Of a stretch of DNA of 64,000 nucleotides, positions 36,966-49,919 are shown piece by piece. The first letter of the stretch is position 1. Each line of letters begins with the position of its first letter. A model generated the notes under the pieces. The model made no database searches. It was not told the DNA's origin and worked only from the letters and a program-made list of their open reading frames with translations. The stretch comes from Trema orientale (Eukaryota; Streptophyta; Magnoliopsida; Rosales; Cannabaceae): contig JXTC01000491.1 of NCBI GenBank assembly GCA_002914845.1, positions 68,373 through 132,372 on the forward strand, in the 5' to 3' direction. A program made the translations under genes and the position numbers.

Positions 36966-37929
36966 GAGAGTGGGAGAGGATATGAAACCTAGGTTACTTT
37001 TTTTTCTTTTTTTTTCTTTTTTTGTTCTTTGGCTGGGTAGTCATATGACTCGTATCTGTGCACTGTTGGGCAATTTTGGCCATTTTAATTAGTAAAGTAG
37101 TTTTATATTTATAAACCAGTCAATTTATTTAAAATATTTAGATAATTTTCAATAAATTGAAAAAAAATATAAAAATACCTTTATTATTTTTTTTTAAAAA
37201 GGGATCCAATATTTTATTCAGATAAAACTATTTTCTTAGTAAATAACAGTTATATAACAATCTTCCCATAAAAAAATACTAGAAAAAATTTACCATTTAG
37301 TCTATATACAATATTCTTAAATTTATGAATTTTTTAAATGAAACTTACATACCATATTTCGTAATAATATTGGAATAGAATAATTATATGTTCATAATTT
37401 GGAAGTCAGTTCTTGTGGAAATGACATCCAGGTGTAATTATATAAGCATAGATGTCAGTTGCGGAGGAACTGACCTCTAAGTAAATGATATGCACCCTAT
37501 TTTTAGCTCATATGATTTTTTTATTTGTCATGGAAGTCGGTTCGACGAGTACCGACATCTAAGTAGTGCCTTTAACAACTTGGATGCCACTTCTGACATA
37601 AGCGACTTCTAAGAACTGTTTTGTAGTAGTGTTTTAACAAGTTTAAAAAATATTGTGCACACACACAATGCCTAGAAACAGTACAGTAATTTTGTATATC
37701 CAATGAGTATAAATAAGAAAACTGGACTAAAGTCTCAACATGAATATACTAAGAAACAAAAAAAAAAAGAAACAGAAAAAACAAAAACAAAAAACAATAG
37801 AGAATAATTTTGTATACCCAGTGAGTATTAAGTAAAAAAACTGGACTAGTCTCAACATGAATATACTAACGAACAATGAGGTAAAAAATATAAAGCCAAA
37901 AACAAAAAACAAAAAAGAGTACAATAGAC

Positions 37930-38075
37930 CAGATTTGATCTCATTAAAGATATCATAGAACTTCCTCTTTGTCATCCATATACAGGAGCCATGCTAAATA
38001 TTAAATTTCTAACATTGTCTCGAAGTCCCGGATTCCTAATAAGTAGTTTATTGACATCATTGATCATATTACATG
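37930..38075 (-). other. Conserved-looking coding segment of an unrecognised host gene (broken)
   Basis: The minus strand reads INDVNKLLIRNPGLRDNV, then RNLIFSMAPVYG, then a stop. The adjacent frame continues MTKRKFYDIFNEIKSGLLY. The peptide has the look of a helical protein domain, but I cannot assign it. An alternative frame over the same bases also gives a short open peptide ending MDDKEEVL, so the choice of frame is uncertain. It lies just outside the right end of the CACTA element. Confidence 0.3.
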
Positions 38076-38367
38076 GGAATGCACAATAAAAATAATCCTC
38101 AAATTAACGAATAACATAATCCAACAAGTACTAACAACTACATATAACCTCAAATAAAAATAAATATAAAAGAAAATATGATATAAAAGCAAAAATATGA
38201 TCAAATAAACCCAATTTCTACCAATGAAACAAATACAAAAAGAACTGTTTACTGACCAATTTGGATGATACAATAACAAAGTTCATCCATAAACTAGACC
38301 TAACAAATTACAAAACTTGTTTCACATAAATATTCATCAAAGAGGTGTGTACATCTCTCAGTATCTA

Positions 38368-38470
38368 TATAAATAAAGTGTTACACACGATCATCTAATT
38401 TCCTTTCACATTCAACTAGTTTTGAGCTTAAGGGTAGATAACGATCAGCAAGATCATCCAGCTGGGTAAT
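38368..38470 (-). other. Exon-like segment, unrecognised minus-strand gene
   Basis: On the minus strand an acceptor-like gtatattag precedes an open segment containing IPKITQLDDLADRYLPL and SSKLVECERKLDD, with coiled-coil character. It ends near GATGATCGTGTGTAAC. It lies upstream, in gene order, of the segment at 37,930-38,075 and may belong to the same gene. Confidence 0.35.
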
Positions 38471-38479
38471 CTTAGGAAT

Positions 38480-40980
38480 CTAATATACGAGACAAAGTTG
38501 ATATTTTTTCTCCTCATTTTATGCCGTATAGTTAAAAAGCACAAAAACCCATAACCATTTTTTTGTTCATAATATATTATTGATCAATGAATCAAATCGT
38601 TAATCCACAAATTAAAGGCTAACCACTAAATAATCCAACAGTAATCAATAAACAAAGAGATCCTCACAAATGTGAGAACAACACAAATGGTATACCACGT
38701 TTGATTAGCAAAATATCAACGAATCTTGAAAGGTAAATTTTTTTTTTTTTTTTTTTTTGGGGGAAAAATGGAAAAGGAAAAATCAAAGCTTGCCAGCCAA
38801 CAGTTATGAAAGAGAACCCAGAAATGAAATGTTTTTCATCATCAACAAACAATGGCTTCAAAACCTAAATCTTCAGCCATAAGCAAGTTCAGAGATACAG
38901 ACCCATTAACTCAAAAAGCACAGAGAGGGGGAGGAGGGGGGGTAGGTTACCCAGCCATGGAAGGGTGGGATTAGCAAGGAGTCAGAGTAAGAGATTCAAA
39001 GACCATAGAAGGTTTATTGTCTCCGCTTTTGATTCTGCGATCCTTCTTTGCTATTATTCTTTATCAAATCTACCCAATTTTCTTCCAATGATACATTTAA
39101 TGACCAATTCGGGTGCCACAATAACAACTTTAAAATTTATAATCTAGACTTAATGAATTACAAAATCCATTTCATATAAACACTCATAAAAGCTACAAAG
39201 ATCTAAAATTGAGAGAATCAATACAAAAGTGAATATAGTATCTGTAATAGGGCTGTAATCAGTCCACATGCCCAAAGCCATAGAGAATATGATTTTGAAA
39301 CACGAAAAACCAAAACCCTATCTCAATTAAACTTCCTTAACCCATGAATTTCTCAGAAAAATTCCAAACCCTAGATTCCAAAATTTCAAAAATCGCCTAT
39401 CTTCCTATTAAATAATAATAATTATTATTATTATTATAACAATAATAATAATAATAATAAACTTACGAGTGACTGAGTGTTCTCGTGGCCTACAACTCTA
39501 TTCTAGCTACACTATACACTATTTGGGTATTATATCGAGTATAATAGGATGAAAATATTAACGCATACAAAACTATCACGATCGTAATTTATAAATAATG
39601 CCAATATGAACGCAAAATTGTGGCAGCAAAAACCACACGATCACCACCATTGATGATGAGCAACCTACCCATGACACTACAATAGGGATTAAAAGATAGG
39701 TAAAACCCTAACTGAAATCAAGCAACATCAGATTTTGATCCAAAGTAAAACCCTAAAGGATGATGGTCCATAACGAGAACCGCAAGTTAAAACCAGAAGC
39801 AAAAAGAGCAATTAATAAATAAATTAAATTCCAAAAGAAGCACCCATGAGGTTAAACACTCATCATAATTGCAAATATACATACTAGTACAAAATAAATT
39901 TGAAGCCAAACCTTCAAGGGAGGGAGACAAATATAGTTACAAAAAACAATTGATTGAATAAATGTACAAAGCCATAAAACAGGCAAAAACCAAAATGTGC
40001 AATTATTTTTCGATTGAATAAACAACCAAACAGCAAACAGTGAAATAATTTTCATAAAAATAGCGCACCTTATTTCTCTTAAATGACTTGTGCAGCGGCT
40101 GAAACAGGTGACATCCAAACAAGAAGACAGCTTCAACCTACCATAAAATGATGATGACAAATTTTCAAAGCCAGAAAAAAAAAAAAGAAAAGAAAAAAGA
40201 CAAACTATAAACTTAAAGTATGTAAACTACAGAATAAAGCACGATGTACACTGCAAATATTATAGTTAATGGAATGCAAGAACATGTCTATCCAAGAAAA
40301 AAAAAATAAGGTCAATCAAAAAAGGTTTACTTCCTTTAATTACTACCAAAACAATTTACGCATTAAAAAAAATAAAGCTGCACTACGAGCAATTCCAGTT
40401 CATGCATTACGTGGGATCACATAGCCAAAGCATGAAAAAACTATAAATAAATAGTAACATGCTAGCAAACAGCCAAATACTTAAATGAAGTTAACAACCT
40501 GCCTAACCTGTACAGCTTTCAGCAACTTTTCTTCAGAAAGAAAATTTTAACCCTACAACCATAGTAGCTAATGATGACAAGGAAAAAGAACGTGGTAAAT
40601 TATCTCCTACAGCATAAGAACGGCCAGTCGAACTAGCTACATATATTAGCAAAAAAAACTAAAAAACAAAAACAGAATAATAATAACAAATAAAATAACA
40701 AAAACTAGCTACAAGCTAAAAGAAACAAGTTTAGGGTAGGATAATAGAGAAGGAAGTCTTCATGCTTCAAAGGTGCTTTAACTAACCATATTATCAATCT
40801 TTTCTTCTATTTTACTTTTTCTTCATAAGATAAGAGAGGAAAAGAAGTTGGATGAAGCTCGTAAGTGGAATCCAGAGCTCACTTTGAAAGACATAACTAC
40901 TTTCCATGGCAGTTTAGGCAACTATAAACTATCATGGACACTCCCTTCTTAGTAAGTGATCAAGTTTAGGCATCCATCAA
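38480..40980. other. AT-rich region without a recognised gene
   Basis: It contains an (att)n/(aat)n microsatellite at about 39,412-39,460. A 69-base exon-like stretch on the minus strand at about 40,068-40,137 has an AAATAAG/GTGCGC end. The rest is A-rich low-complexity DNA. No family match was found. Confidence 0.35.
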
Positions 40981-40984
40981 AATT

Positions 40985-41885
40985 CTACTTTCCACGTCTA
41001 ACACCATCACGTATGTCTCAAGTGAACTCCGTGTCACTGTCCTCTAAACATGCACATATAATACTAGGGAAAAGGAATGATGAAGATATCCCATATACAG
41101 GTTAACATTAATTTTTATTTTTTAACCTCAATTAATTGTAACTTAAAATTTTATAACATAAAGTAGCAAACCACAAAGGGTGTAGCAAGCTTGAGCAGAA
41201 AACAGTAAAGCAAAATCACATAAACCTCTAAACATGATGTCTAAGACCATCCTCTATGTTTCAAGCAAAATCACAAAAACCTCTAAACATGATGTCTAAT
41301 ATAAAGTAGCTAACATGATGTCAAAGACATTCAGTATGTCTCATGCGACCTATGTGTCCTTGTCCCTAAACATGCACATATCATACTAACGGAAGGGAAT
41401 GATGAAGATATCCTATATAGAGGTCAACATTAGTTTTTATTTTATAAACTCAACTAATTTTTTGAGTTGAAATTTTATAACATAAAATAGCAAACTAGAT
41501 ATGGTGTTGCAAGCTTGAGCAGAAAATGGTAAAGCATAATCACAAAAAACCTCTAAACAGTATTTCTAAGACCATATTTATGTCTCAAGCAAAATTACAA
41601 AAACCTCCAAACACGATGTCTAACATTAATTAGTAAACATGATGTCTAAAACCACCCTTATATGTCTCAAGTGACCTGTGTCCTTTTCTTTAAACATGCA
41701 CATATAAAATAATACTAAGGCAAGGGAATGATGAAGATATCCTAAATAGAGGTTAACATTAATTTTTTCAACTTCAATTATTTGTAAGTTAAAATTGTAT
41801 AACATGAAGTATCAAACTACATATGGTGTTGCAAGCTTGAGCAAAAACAGTAATGCAAAATCACAAAATCCTCTAAAGACGAAAT
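40985..41885. repeat. Tandem repeat, unit about 320-330 bp, nearly three copies
   Basis: The phrases taaacatgcacatat, gggaatgatgaagatatcc, aggttaacatta, gtgttgcaagcttgagca and acaaaaacctctaaacatga return in fixed order. The anchor gaatgatgaagatatcc lies near 41,075, 41,398 and 41,725, giving spacings of about 323 and 327. Copies differ at perhaps one base in eight, so the array is moderately old. It has no coding potential. Confidence 0.85.
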
Positions 41886-42089
41886 ACCAAATTGTGTCTA
41901 TGATAAGAAGCTTCTTTTAGTTGACTATAATCCGCACAACATACTGAAAAAGTGCAACCAATCTTTAAAGCAATAATTCAATTGACAACTGTCCTAGAAA
42001 GAAATGCAATCCATTGGAACCAGCTAACTTAGACCCCATAAAATTAGGGCGAAAACCAAACAATGTTGAATCCTATAAAATAACAATCA

Positions 42090-42830
42090 AACCAAATAAC
42101 TTTGTGTATGAAAAGTAGAGTTTCTGATCAAAACCAAAGCCAGATGAGAATGAAATTACTCACAGTTCATAACAACAGTGAGCTACCTAGGTCTCTACGG
42201 GAGATTACTCAATGCCTCATGATGGAATGATAAAAATTGCAGGTCAGATAAAAAGAAAAGATGGAACCCAAAAGAAGAGCAGTTCAAAGCAAAGGGGAGG
42301 AAAAAAAAAGCAACCGTATGCAACCCTAAATCAGATATCTCAAAGGAAGGAAAACCCAATGCTGTAATGATGGAATGGTAAAGAAAACTCCAAAAAGTCA
42401 GTTTAACAAATATCGAAGAAAACCCTGTAGGCATCACGCGGAAGAAAAAAAATTCAGAATCAACGAAAATTAGACCAGAAAAGGTCAGATTAAGAATGAT
42501 TTAGGGCAAGAAAAACAAAACCTAGATCATTAGAATTCAGGGCGGCGAGGAAAAGAAAACCCTAATTAGATCAGAATCAATCAAAGTTAAGACCCCAAAA
42601 AGACGATTAAGAATAGTACAAATTCAAATCCAGAAAAACAAAGCCTAGATCATTAGAATTCAGAGCAAGGAAAAGAAAACCCCATACGCATCACAAACGA
42701 TACCCTAAATCAGTTCGAAATAAACGAAAAGTAAGGTATGAAAAATCAGGGTTTCTAATCAAAATCAAAGAAAATAAGAATGAAACTATTACGAATCATC
42801 TCACGATTCACAGCGACAACAGTGATTTTG
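42090..42830. repeat. Diverged duplications within a gene-leader-like region
   Basis: The phrase aacctagatcattagaattcag followed by a gaggaaaagaaaaccc motif occurs at about 42,519-42,562 and again at about 42,649-42,683. A longer block (tatgaaaa...gggtttct.atcaaaa.caaag...gaatgaaa.tta) occurs near 42,108-42,180 and 42,737-42,810. The region is A-rich on the plus strand. Confidence 0.55.
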
Positions 42831-42839
42831 GCGAGCAGA

Positions 42840-43235
42840 GCCCCATAGCCCAAGAATCAAAATGGAGCCCTATAGAGCCCCATCGCCTCGACTGCTTTAG
42901 CGAGCGGCTCGAGCAAAGGCTTGGGGCTTTAAAGATTGGTGGCGGTTGGCGGAGGAGAAGGAGGAGGAGGGTGGACCAGATGAAGTGGGAGGCAATTTGG
43001 TTAATTTTGGTTTGGATTTGGAGAAGAAGAAGAAGATGAAAGAAATGGTTCTTGACAAGGACGATTTGGGAGGGGTCGTAGGGATTTGTGGCATTCGGAA
43101 ATCTGGCAAAACCACGCTCCCATGACTCTCATCCCCTCTTTCCAATTCGTTTTTTATTATTTTCTTTAGGTCGATTAATTCAATTGGGATATGCTGAGTT
43201 CCTTTGTTCTGTTCGTTTTCGATGGCCTCCAATAG
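42840..43235 (-). other. GC-richer segment with an open frame, possible gene start or remnant
   Basis: A GC-richer island with a 111-codon open frame on the minus strand contains the low-complexity stretch SKSKPKLTKLPPTSSGPPSSS. On the plus strand, several overlapping short frames also exist. No domain was recognised. It could be the first exon of a minus-strand gene whose later exons are the exon-like segments further left, or a chance open frame. Confidence 0.25.
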
Positions 43236-43321
43236 CGTTAATGACTTTTTTTTTTAAAAAATTTTTGCTGGAGACTTTTTTCTCTCTTTTTAATAAAACG
43301 TTAATAATTGTTTTACATTAA

Positions 43322-43734
43322 AGCCTCATTTTGTAGACTAAGATTGGATTATAGCTTAGATTATAATGGATTGGATAAACTTAATACTATTCTATATTTG
43401 GTGTAGTATTGAATTTGATTAGGATTATTATTATAATATGGGATGTATTGGAATGTATAATAAATTTATTTTATATTAGTTTAAATATTAAAAAATATAA
43501 AAAATATTTATAACGTGGGAATCATTATTTTAAAATTTTAAAATAAATGTGAGTCTCACTATTTTTGAGTGTGGGATTAATAATCCCATAATTTTGAGTG
43601 TGATGAATTATCTCACCCATATTAGACTATTTTAGGATTGTGGATTATTTATCCCAGTCTCAAGTTGGCATTAAATATAAGTGTGGGATAAATAATCTCA
43701 ATCCCAATCTTATTCTCATGTACTAAACAAGGCC
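43322..43734. mobile_element. MITE, about 413 bp, TAA target duplication (PIF/Harbinger-like)
   Basis: The left end agcctcattttgtagac...agattggatta and the inverse of the right end, ggccttgtttagtacatgag...agattggga, are degenerate inverted repeats. Each is flanked by TAA (43,319-43,321 and 43,735-43,737). The three-base TAA duplication and the GGCCTTGTTT-type ends suit PIF/Harbinger-derived MITEs. It has no coding capacity. Confidence 0.6.
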
Positions 43735-43760
43735 TAAGGAAACAAACGAAGTTTTATTAA

Positions 43761-43799
<39 letters not shown>

Positions 43800-45737
43800 A
43801 GAAGGACAAGGGTTCGCCAAAATAAACCTTGAATTTTGATTTTTGTAAAAAAATACTTTCACATTTTGAATTTCAAACAATTTGTACCCTAAGTCTAGAT
43901 TTTCCCCAATTTATACTTTAAAAAGACGATTGTACCCTTAATTAAACCTGTAATACAGCCATGGGATATAATATCCCTATTACCAAACATTGAAATAAGC
44001 CAAAATAAACTTTAAAAAAAAATGAAATTACAATATTCCAAACACTGTCGTTTGGTACCATTAATTGGGAAAAAAAAAATTGAAGAAGACGAAAGCAATG
44101 AATCGAAAAAAAATAGCGTTAGAAACTGAAGAGTTATTTCACTCTTCTTCTTAGAACGCATCAAAGAGAGATTTCCAAAAGTTCAGTCAGTGTTAGATGG
44201 GGTCATCTGAGAGGAAAGTTGAGGCAATGGTGGAGTGAAAGTCTATTGTTTATGTATACTATCAATTGGAAGCAGCCTATTTTGGAGTCGAAATTGGTTT
44301 AGTGAAAACAGAGCAAAACACAAGGCAAAGTCATTAATCCAAGGTAAACATACGTGTATTTGCTTGCTTAACATGTATTTGGTATTGGATTGAATGTAAA
44401 AAAGATTAAAAAAGATATATTTGTGAGATTAATGTACTATATATTATTGGTGATGCCATTAAGGGGTCTTCTTGTGCTTGAAGTCTTTAAGGCACAATGG
44501 GGTATTGAGTTGGAAATTTCCACGGGTTGCGTCTTAAAGCATAATTTTAATGAGGAAAGAAAGTTTTTATTAAGTAATTTTTATAAGTAGTAGAAAAATA
44601 GGGCTTTTTTTGGTTAAATTTCTTAGAACGGGGTTTTAATTTTTAGTTTATTAGCTTCATTTGATCATAATGATCCTAGATTATTCCTCAGAAGATGACT
44701 TAAGTCTCACATGCATATAAGCTAGTCTTCCAATAAATTCATATAGCTGCTCTCTTTTATTTTTTCGGAGGTAATGAACGAACCACTGTTATTGCTTGTA
44801 ACTTTTGTTTTGTAATAGCAATTGGGTGTTAACAATCCTAGAATATTCTTCAAAAGATTATTTGCATTTAGAGTAATTGAGTCTTATATGCATAAGCTAG
44901 TATTCTGATTCTTTAAAATTCATGGAGAAGTTTATATAGCATTTGTTTGTTAATTTTTATCCTTTATTTCGTGAAAGACATTGTTTGCATTTAGAGCACC
45001 TTAGTATTTTGGGTCAGATTATGTGTTTCTTGTAGAGTTTTACCTGTTAATATGGATTATGTGTTTAGGTGTTACTTGACATGTGAAACTAGATCATATT
45101 GAATGATTGTTTTTGTGTCGTCATACTATATCTAGCTAAAGGACTATTTTTGTCGCGTTGATTGGTTTTCTTTTGTGAATGGCTTTGACATAATTTATTT
45201 AGTAGAGTAACTTCTCTTGGAATTAGCTTGGGTGCAAATATTATGCTATATATCTCTATGGGATTTTCTCTTATCTGAAAATGGATTTGAGAGAGAAACT
45301 CGATGAAAAACGATGGTTCTGCATGATTACATTGACAACCACTTTAGCATTTTTGTTTAGTTGCACAAGAATCTCCTTAGTTAAAGCTTTGTTCATGTTA
45401 CTTGGAGTTAATATATTATATCGTGTTAATTTTTGGAGATATATTAAAAGAAAGCTGTAAACGTAGAGTACATTGATATTGTTGAGGATAATAAAATTAT
45501 TGATCCTAAATTTTATTATTAGTAACTTTAGTTCTGTTTATGCATTGTTATTTATACTTTTTTTGGCTTTTTCTTTCTCTTTTTCTCAAAAATTAAATAA
45601 ATCATCAAGGCAGTGAAATGATAAAGGCTTTGTTTTGTTTTGTTTCTTTTTTGTTTAAATGCAAATATTGAACATGTTGTGTTTGTCATTTACATAATTT
45701 GATAAGATCGGTTGTTTTGAATTTGTAGATATTGAAC

Positions 45738-48700
45738 ATGGTACTGCACAAACTTTGTGTTTATTCACGTGGTCATAAGCAAGAGTGGACTGTCGATTCG
45801 AATATGTACCACTACTTAGAACTCTGTGAAAATATATTTAATGAGTTTTTGGGCATTGCATATACCGAAAGAGAGCTGGCAGTTTCTATGAAGGCATACA
45901 TTAAAGGAGGAGAGCATATAATCAAGGTAAATAGTGATAAAACATTGATGGAAATATTTGAGCTCAATGGTAATGGGTCTAAGCACATTGATATTTTTAT
46001 GCGGATATTGATATGCATTTATATGTTCCTCCACATGAAGATATGTTTCGGAATGCAATTAATGGTCCCATTGAAATCTCTAATGATCATGCAGTTGAGG
46101 ATGAGGGAATAAAATCTATAGACGATGATGGGCTAGTTAATGTTGAGATACAATGTGCATCTAGTAAAAACCAACAAATGAGTAGGAAAAGGGGCAAAGA
46201 GAAAGTTTCTTCATCTATTTATGAAGATGATATAGTGGCTTCATCTTTCTTTGAAAATGAGGGGTTTTCATCACCTACAGATGACGATGACCCTGCATGG
46301 GGTGCTGGTCCAATGAATACATCTGAGGAGGACACAAGTGAGTCTTATGAAGATGATTTTGAAGCAGAACATGATATAAAGGGAAACCCAAATCTTGAGG
46401 ATAGTGATGGCATGGTTGGGAAGCCTAGAAGATCTCATAGTGATGATTAGTTTGAAGATCCCAACAAACATATGAAAATAACACCTTATTTTGTTAATGT
46501 TGCTGAGAAGAAACAACTTGTCTTGCATCAAGTTTTCAAGGACTACATAGAATTCAATGAGGTGTTGAGAGACTATGCTATTGAGAGAGGATTTGAGTAT
46601 ATGAAGCTCAAGAATTGTAATGAAAGAGTAACTGTCAAGTGCAAAGTGGATCGTTGTCCATTTCGAGTTCATGCATCTCCTGGACTAAATGGCTCTTTAT
46701 TTGACATAAAGGCACTGATAGACAAACTTACTTGCCAAATTGTGAAGAAGAATAAGATTATTTCTTCTCCAGCAGCAAAGCTAGTAGAAAATTTTAAGGA
46801 TTTCCCCAACTTAGATTGTGATGGAATAAGGACGATTCTGAGGAACAAATATGGCATTTCAGTTCCAAGTACAAAGTTGTATAGAATACGATGCATGGCT
46901 AAGGGTGATAGTGTACAAAATCACGCATCTGAATTTATGATACTCAGGTGTTATGCTCGTACGATTTTGAGGATAAATCCGGGTAGTATAATAAAGATTC
47001 AAAGCAAGGTCTTGCATATTAATGCATCCCCTATAATTGAAAGGGCCTTTGTTTCCATGGTAGTGTTATTGGATTTGAAGCTGGTTGTAGGCCTTTTCTT
47101 AGCTTTGATGGATGCCATCTCAAGGGACCATATAGAGGTGTCTTACTTTCTGCTATTGGGATAGATGCAAACCTTCAGTTGTATCTGTTGGCATTTGCAA
47201 TAGTTGAGACCGAGAACAAAGATAGTTGGAAGTGGTTTCTTACCCAATTGAAGGGTCCAATCTCCAATGTACTAGAGACAAAAAAGTTTAATGTCATCTC
47301 GGATAGACAAAAGGTTAGTCCACTTCTAATTTTATTTGCATTACTGGTGGGAATGATTAATTTATAAAGCTAACTAACATTTTGTTTTTCTGATACATAA
47401 ACAGGGACTTGTAGAGGCTATTGCTGTTGTTTTCAATAACGTCTACCATAGATCATGTTGCCAACATCTATAGATGAACTTTTTCGAGAAATTTGGAGAT
47501 GGAGGCTTAAGAGTACTATATTGGGAAGCTACAAAGGCAGGAACTGCAGAAATTTTTCAGAAGGCAATAAATAAAATCAAGAAGCAAAAGAAGGAAGCAT
47601 ATGACTATTTAGCTCTCCTAAATCCGAAAGCATAGAGTTTCCATGCTATAGAAGGGTCTGCAAAGGTAGAACACATCAATTCTAACTTTGTTGAATCATT
47701 TAATTATTGGATGGATGAACTTAGATATATGCCACCATACAAGCTACTTGATGAGTTAAGAATGAGGTTGATGGAGGCTATATGGATAAGGAAGGTCACA
47801 GCAGACAGGTGGAAATATCCATTAACTCCAAAGGTTAATTATAGAATAAAGAAGCTTGAGAAGAAGGCTAAGTATGTAATTGTGAGACAAACATGGGAGT
47901 ACGAGTTTGAAGTTGAACTGAATGATACTACGGTAGGGGCTAAACTAGATGAACACGTCTGCGATTATGTGTATTGGCAATTAAAAGGTATAACTTGTGT
48001 CCTGCATTAGCTTGCATCAACACAATAAGGGATAGAAAAATAGAGCACCATACACATCTTCACTTTCATACAGATGCATAGAGGAGGTCTTATTCAGGGG
48101 TGATACATCCCATTCCATCAAAGAATTTGTGGCCACAATTTCCCAAATCCAACTTGCTTAAGCCTCCAAAGATGAAAAGACAACCAGAATGACCAATAAC
48201 AAAAAAGAGAAAGGATCTGATTGAGAAAGAGTTGGCTCCATAGAGACTTACTAAATTAAAGGTAGCATGCAGCAATTATGGCGGCATTGGCCATAATTCT
48301 CGAGGATGCAAAAATGAAACAGTTCCTAAGAAGCCTAAGGGCAAGCCAAGGAGGCTTAGGAAGAAACAAGTGCCCACAAAAGCGGCCACAAGTGGAAACC
48401 AAGAGGTAAATTTTTCGAACAGAATGTCTCAACTTATACCTTGTAGAAATTAAGAATTCAACTTAAATTTATAAAGAGTAGACAATGAAAAAAATAAATA
48501 AACGAAAACATGATAGAAAGTTAAATAATAGGACAAGTTAGGAACAAGAGAAGTTATCGTATATTTAAGGTAGAAATTATAGAAACAGTTCTAGTAATTA
48601 TCATGTGGGAAAAAATCTATCACCCATGGATTATTCATTTTTCATTTTTAGTTTTTTTTTTTTGATTATTTTTGGCATGAAACTTGTGGTCAATATTGTT

Positions 48701-48854
48701 TTTTGGAGCACAACCCACGTAAATTCACATTTTCTTGTTATACATATGCCAGGAAACTAGTGGAGCGACCAATAAATATCCAAGGGATGTTCTTGCTATG
48801 TTCTATGATGGTGATGATGAACAATTTCAATCTCAACTTACTCAAGATCGTTGA
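45738..48854 (+). pseudogene. MULE (MuDR-family) transposase gene, decayed, with two introns
   Basis: It begins at the ATG at 45,738, after an acceptor-like tttgtag that suggests a 5' leader intron. The N-terminal part is followed by an acidic linker (about 46,090-46,450), then the MuDR DNA-binding-type region with CKVDRCPFRVHAS (about 46,635-46,680). The catalytic core has FDGCHLKGPYRG (first Asp codon 47,107-47,109) and SDRQKG (second Asp 47,302-47,304). A SWIM-type segment, WQLKGITCVLH, is near 47,970-48,007, and a CCHC-like zinc knuckle NYGGIGHNSRGC, in which the second Cys is replaced by Tyr, is near 48,270-48,310. A GT-AG intron at 47,314-47,404 splits SDRQK/G, and another at 48,406-48,752 precedes the last 33 codons, ending at TGA 48,852-48,854. 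In-frame stops at 46,448, 47,471, 47,633 and 48,008 and frame changes near 46,000 and 47,050 mean no full transposase is made. Confidence 0.85.
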
Positions 48855-48859
48855 AGATT

Positions 48860-49900
48860 ATTACCATAGCAGATGGCATTTCTTTTTTATCGGGTCATAG
48901 TAGTAGTTAGATAGTATTTTGTATGAAAAAGTTTGTCGTACAGACAAAACTTCCATTATAATATTTTGTTTGAAAAGGTTTATCCTAAAGACAAAACTTT
49001 TATGTTATTCAATAAACTTTTAGTGAGCAAGGTCTAACTTTGAAAAGTTGGTTATAGGACCATTTAGATTATGGAAAGTTGGTTATGTCGAAATATTTGA
49101 TTTGGAAATTGGCTTCTACTTTTGCGTGGAATTTGTTTCAACTTTATAGTTTTATATGAAAAATAGCTTTGGGACCATATGATCATGATTTAGTGGTTCA
49201 AATAGACCTATGAAATCTCCTAGTGAGATAAAGTACATCTCTTATTAAACACTCTGTTTTTGTGATATTCTCATCGATGCAGAAAGAAACAAAAGAATCT
49301 CAATGATACAACATCATATGTAAATGGCCTAAATGTGGAGACATAGTGTTTCTTTTTTTTTTTCCCCATGTTTTTTTTGGTTTTATTCCTTTTTTTTTTT
49401 TTTTTTAGAGAAAAGAAAAGCAACATAAAAATATTAACAACTACTCACTTCATGATTAACAACACAAAAACTAATAACAATACTGCAACTAGTAACATCC
49501 TAAATGAGCTATTACTAGCTTCTAATGCCAATAAACAACATTGTACAGGTTTCTCAATCTGTGGAAAGTCCTCCCAGTAATTAGTTTTTTACTACCACAA
49601 TCCTCTTTACATCACTTAACTAGCATATGTGTGTGAAACATCCCTTTTATTTCTACTTATTTTTTGTCTTCCACCATTCAAAGAAACCACATATTCCTTT
49701 TGCACATCTAAATAACAGATGATTTGGGTTGTCTACTGTTTCACTAATGTTGATCTCCGCATTCAATCCACAACCATAGCGCTTATGACGAATTTTCACT
49801 CATTGTTGTCTTGCCATATTGAGCAATGAAACTCCATACAAGCTCCTGCAATGTCAAATAATGTGTAAGTTTTTTCTTATAGGCATTTTATCAAAGTCTA
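48860..49900. other. 3' flank inside the MULE, no gene recognised
   Basis: AT-rich sequence between the transposase end and a tandem repeat. T-rich runs are near 49,350-49,405. No coding or RNA signal is supported. Confidence 0.4.
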
Positions 49901-49919
49901 GGTGTTGTAATCCAAAAAC

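Larger units (their letters stand above)
32859..37631. mobile_element. Non-autonomous CACTA (En/Spm) transposon, 4,773 bp, with captured host gene fragments
   Basis: The left end CACTACTACAAAA (32,859-32,871) and right end TTTTGTAGTAGTG (37,619-37,631) are inverted copies, flanked by a TTT triplet on each side. These are the ends and 3-bp target duplication of plant CACTA elements. Both ends carry many subterminal copies, in both orientations, of a motif like cttagaagtcggtt / aaccgacttctaag: about seven within 33,070 on the left and about seven within 37,400-37,610 on the right. Such arrays are the binding sites for the TNPA-type accessory protein. No TNP2 transposase coding sequence is visible inside, so it would depend on a partner element. 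The interior instead carries intron-bearing fragments of host genes. Confidence 0.93.
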
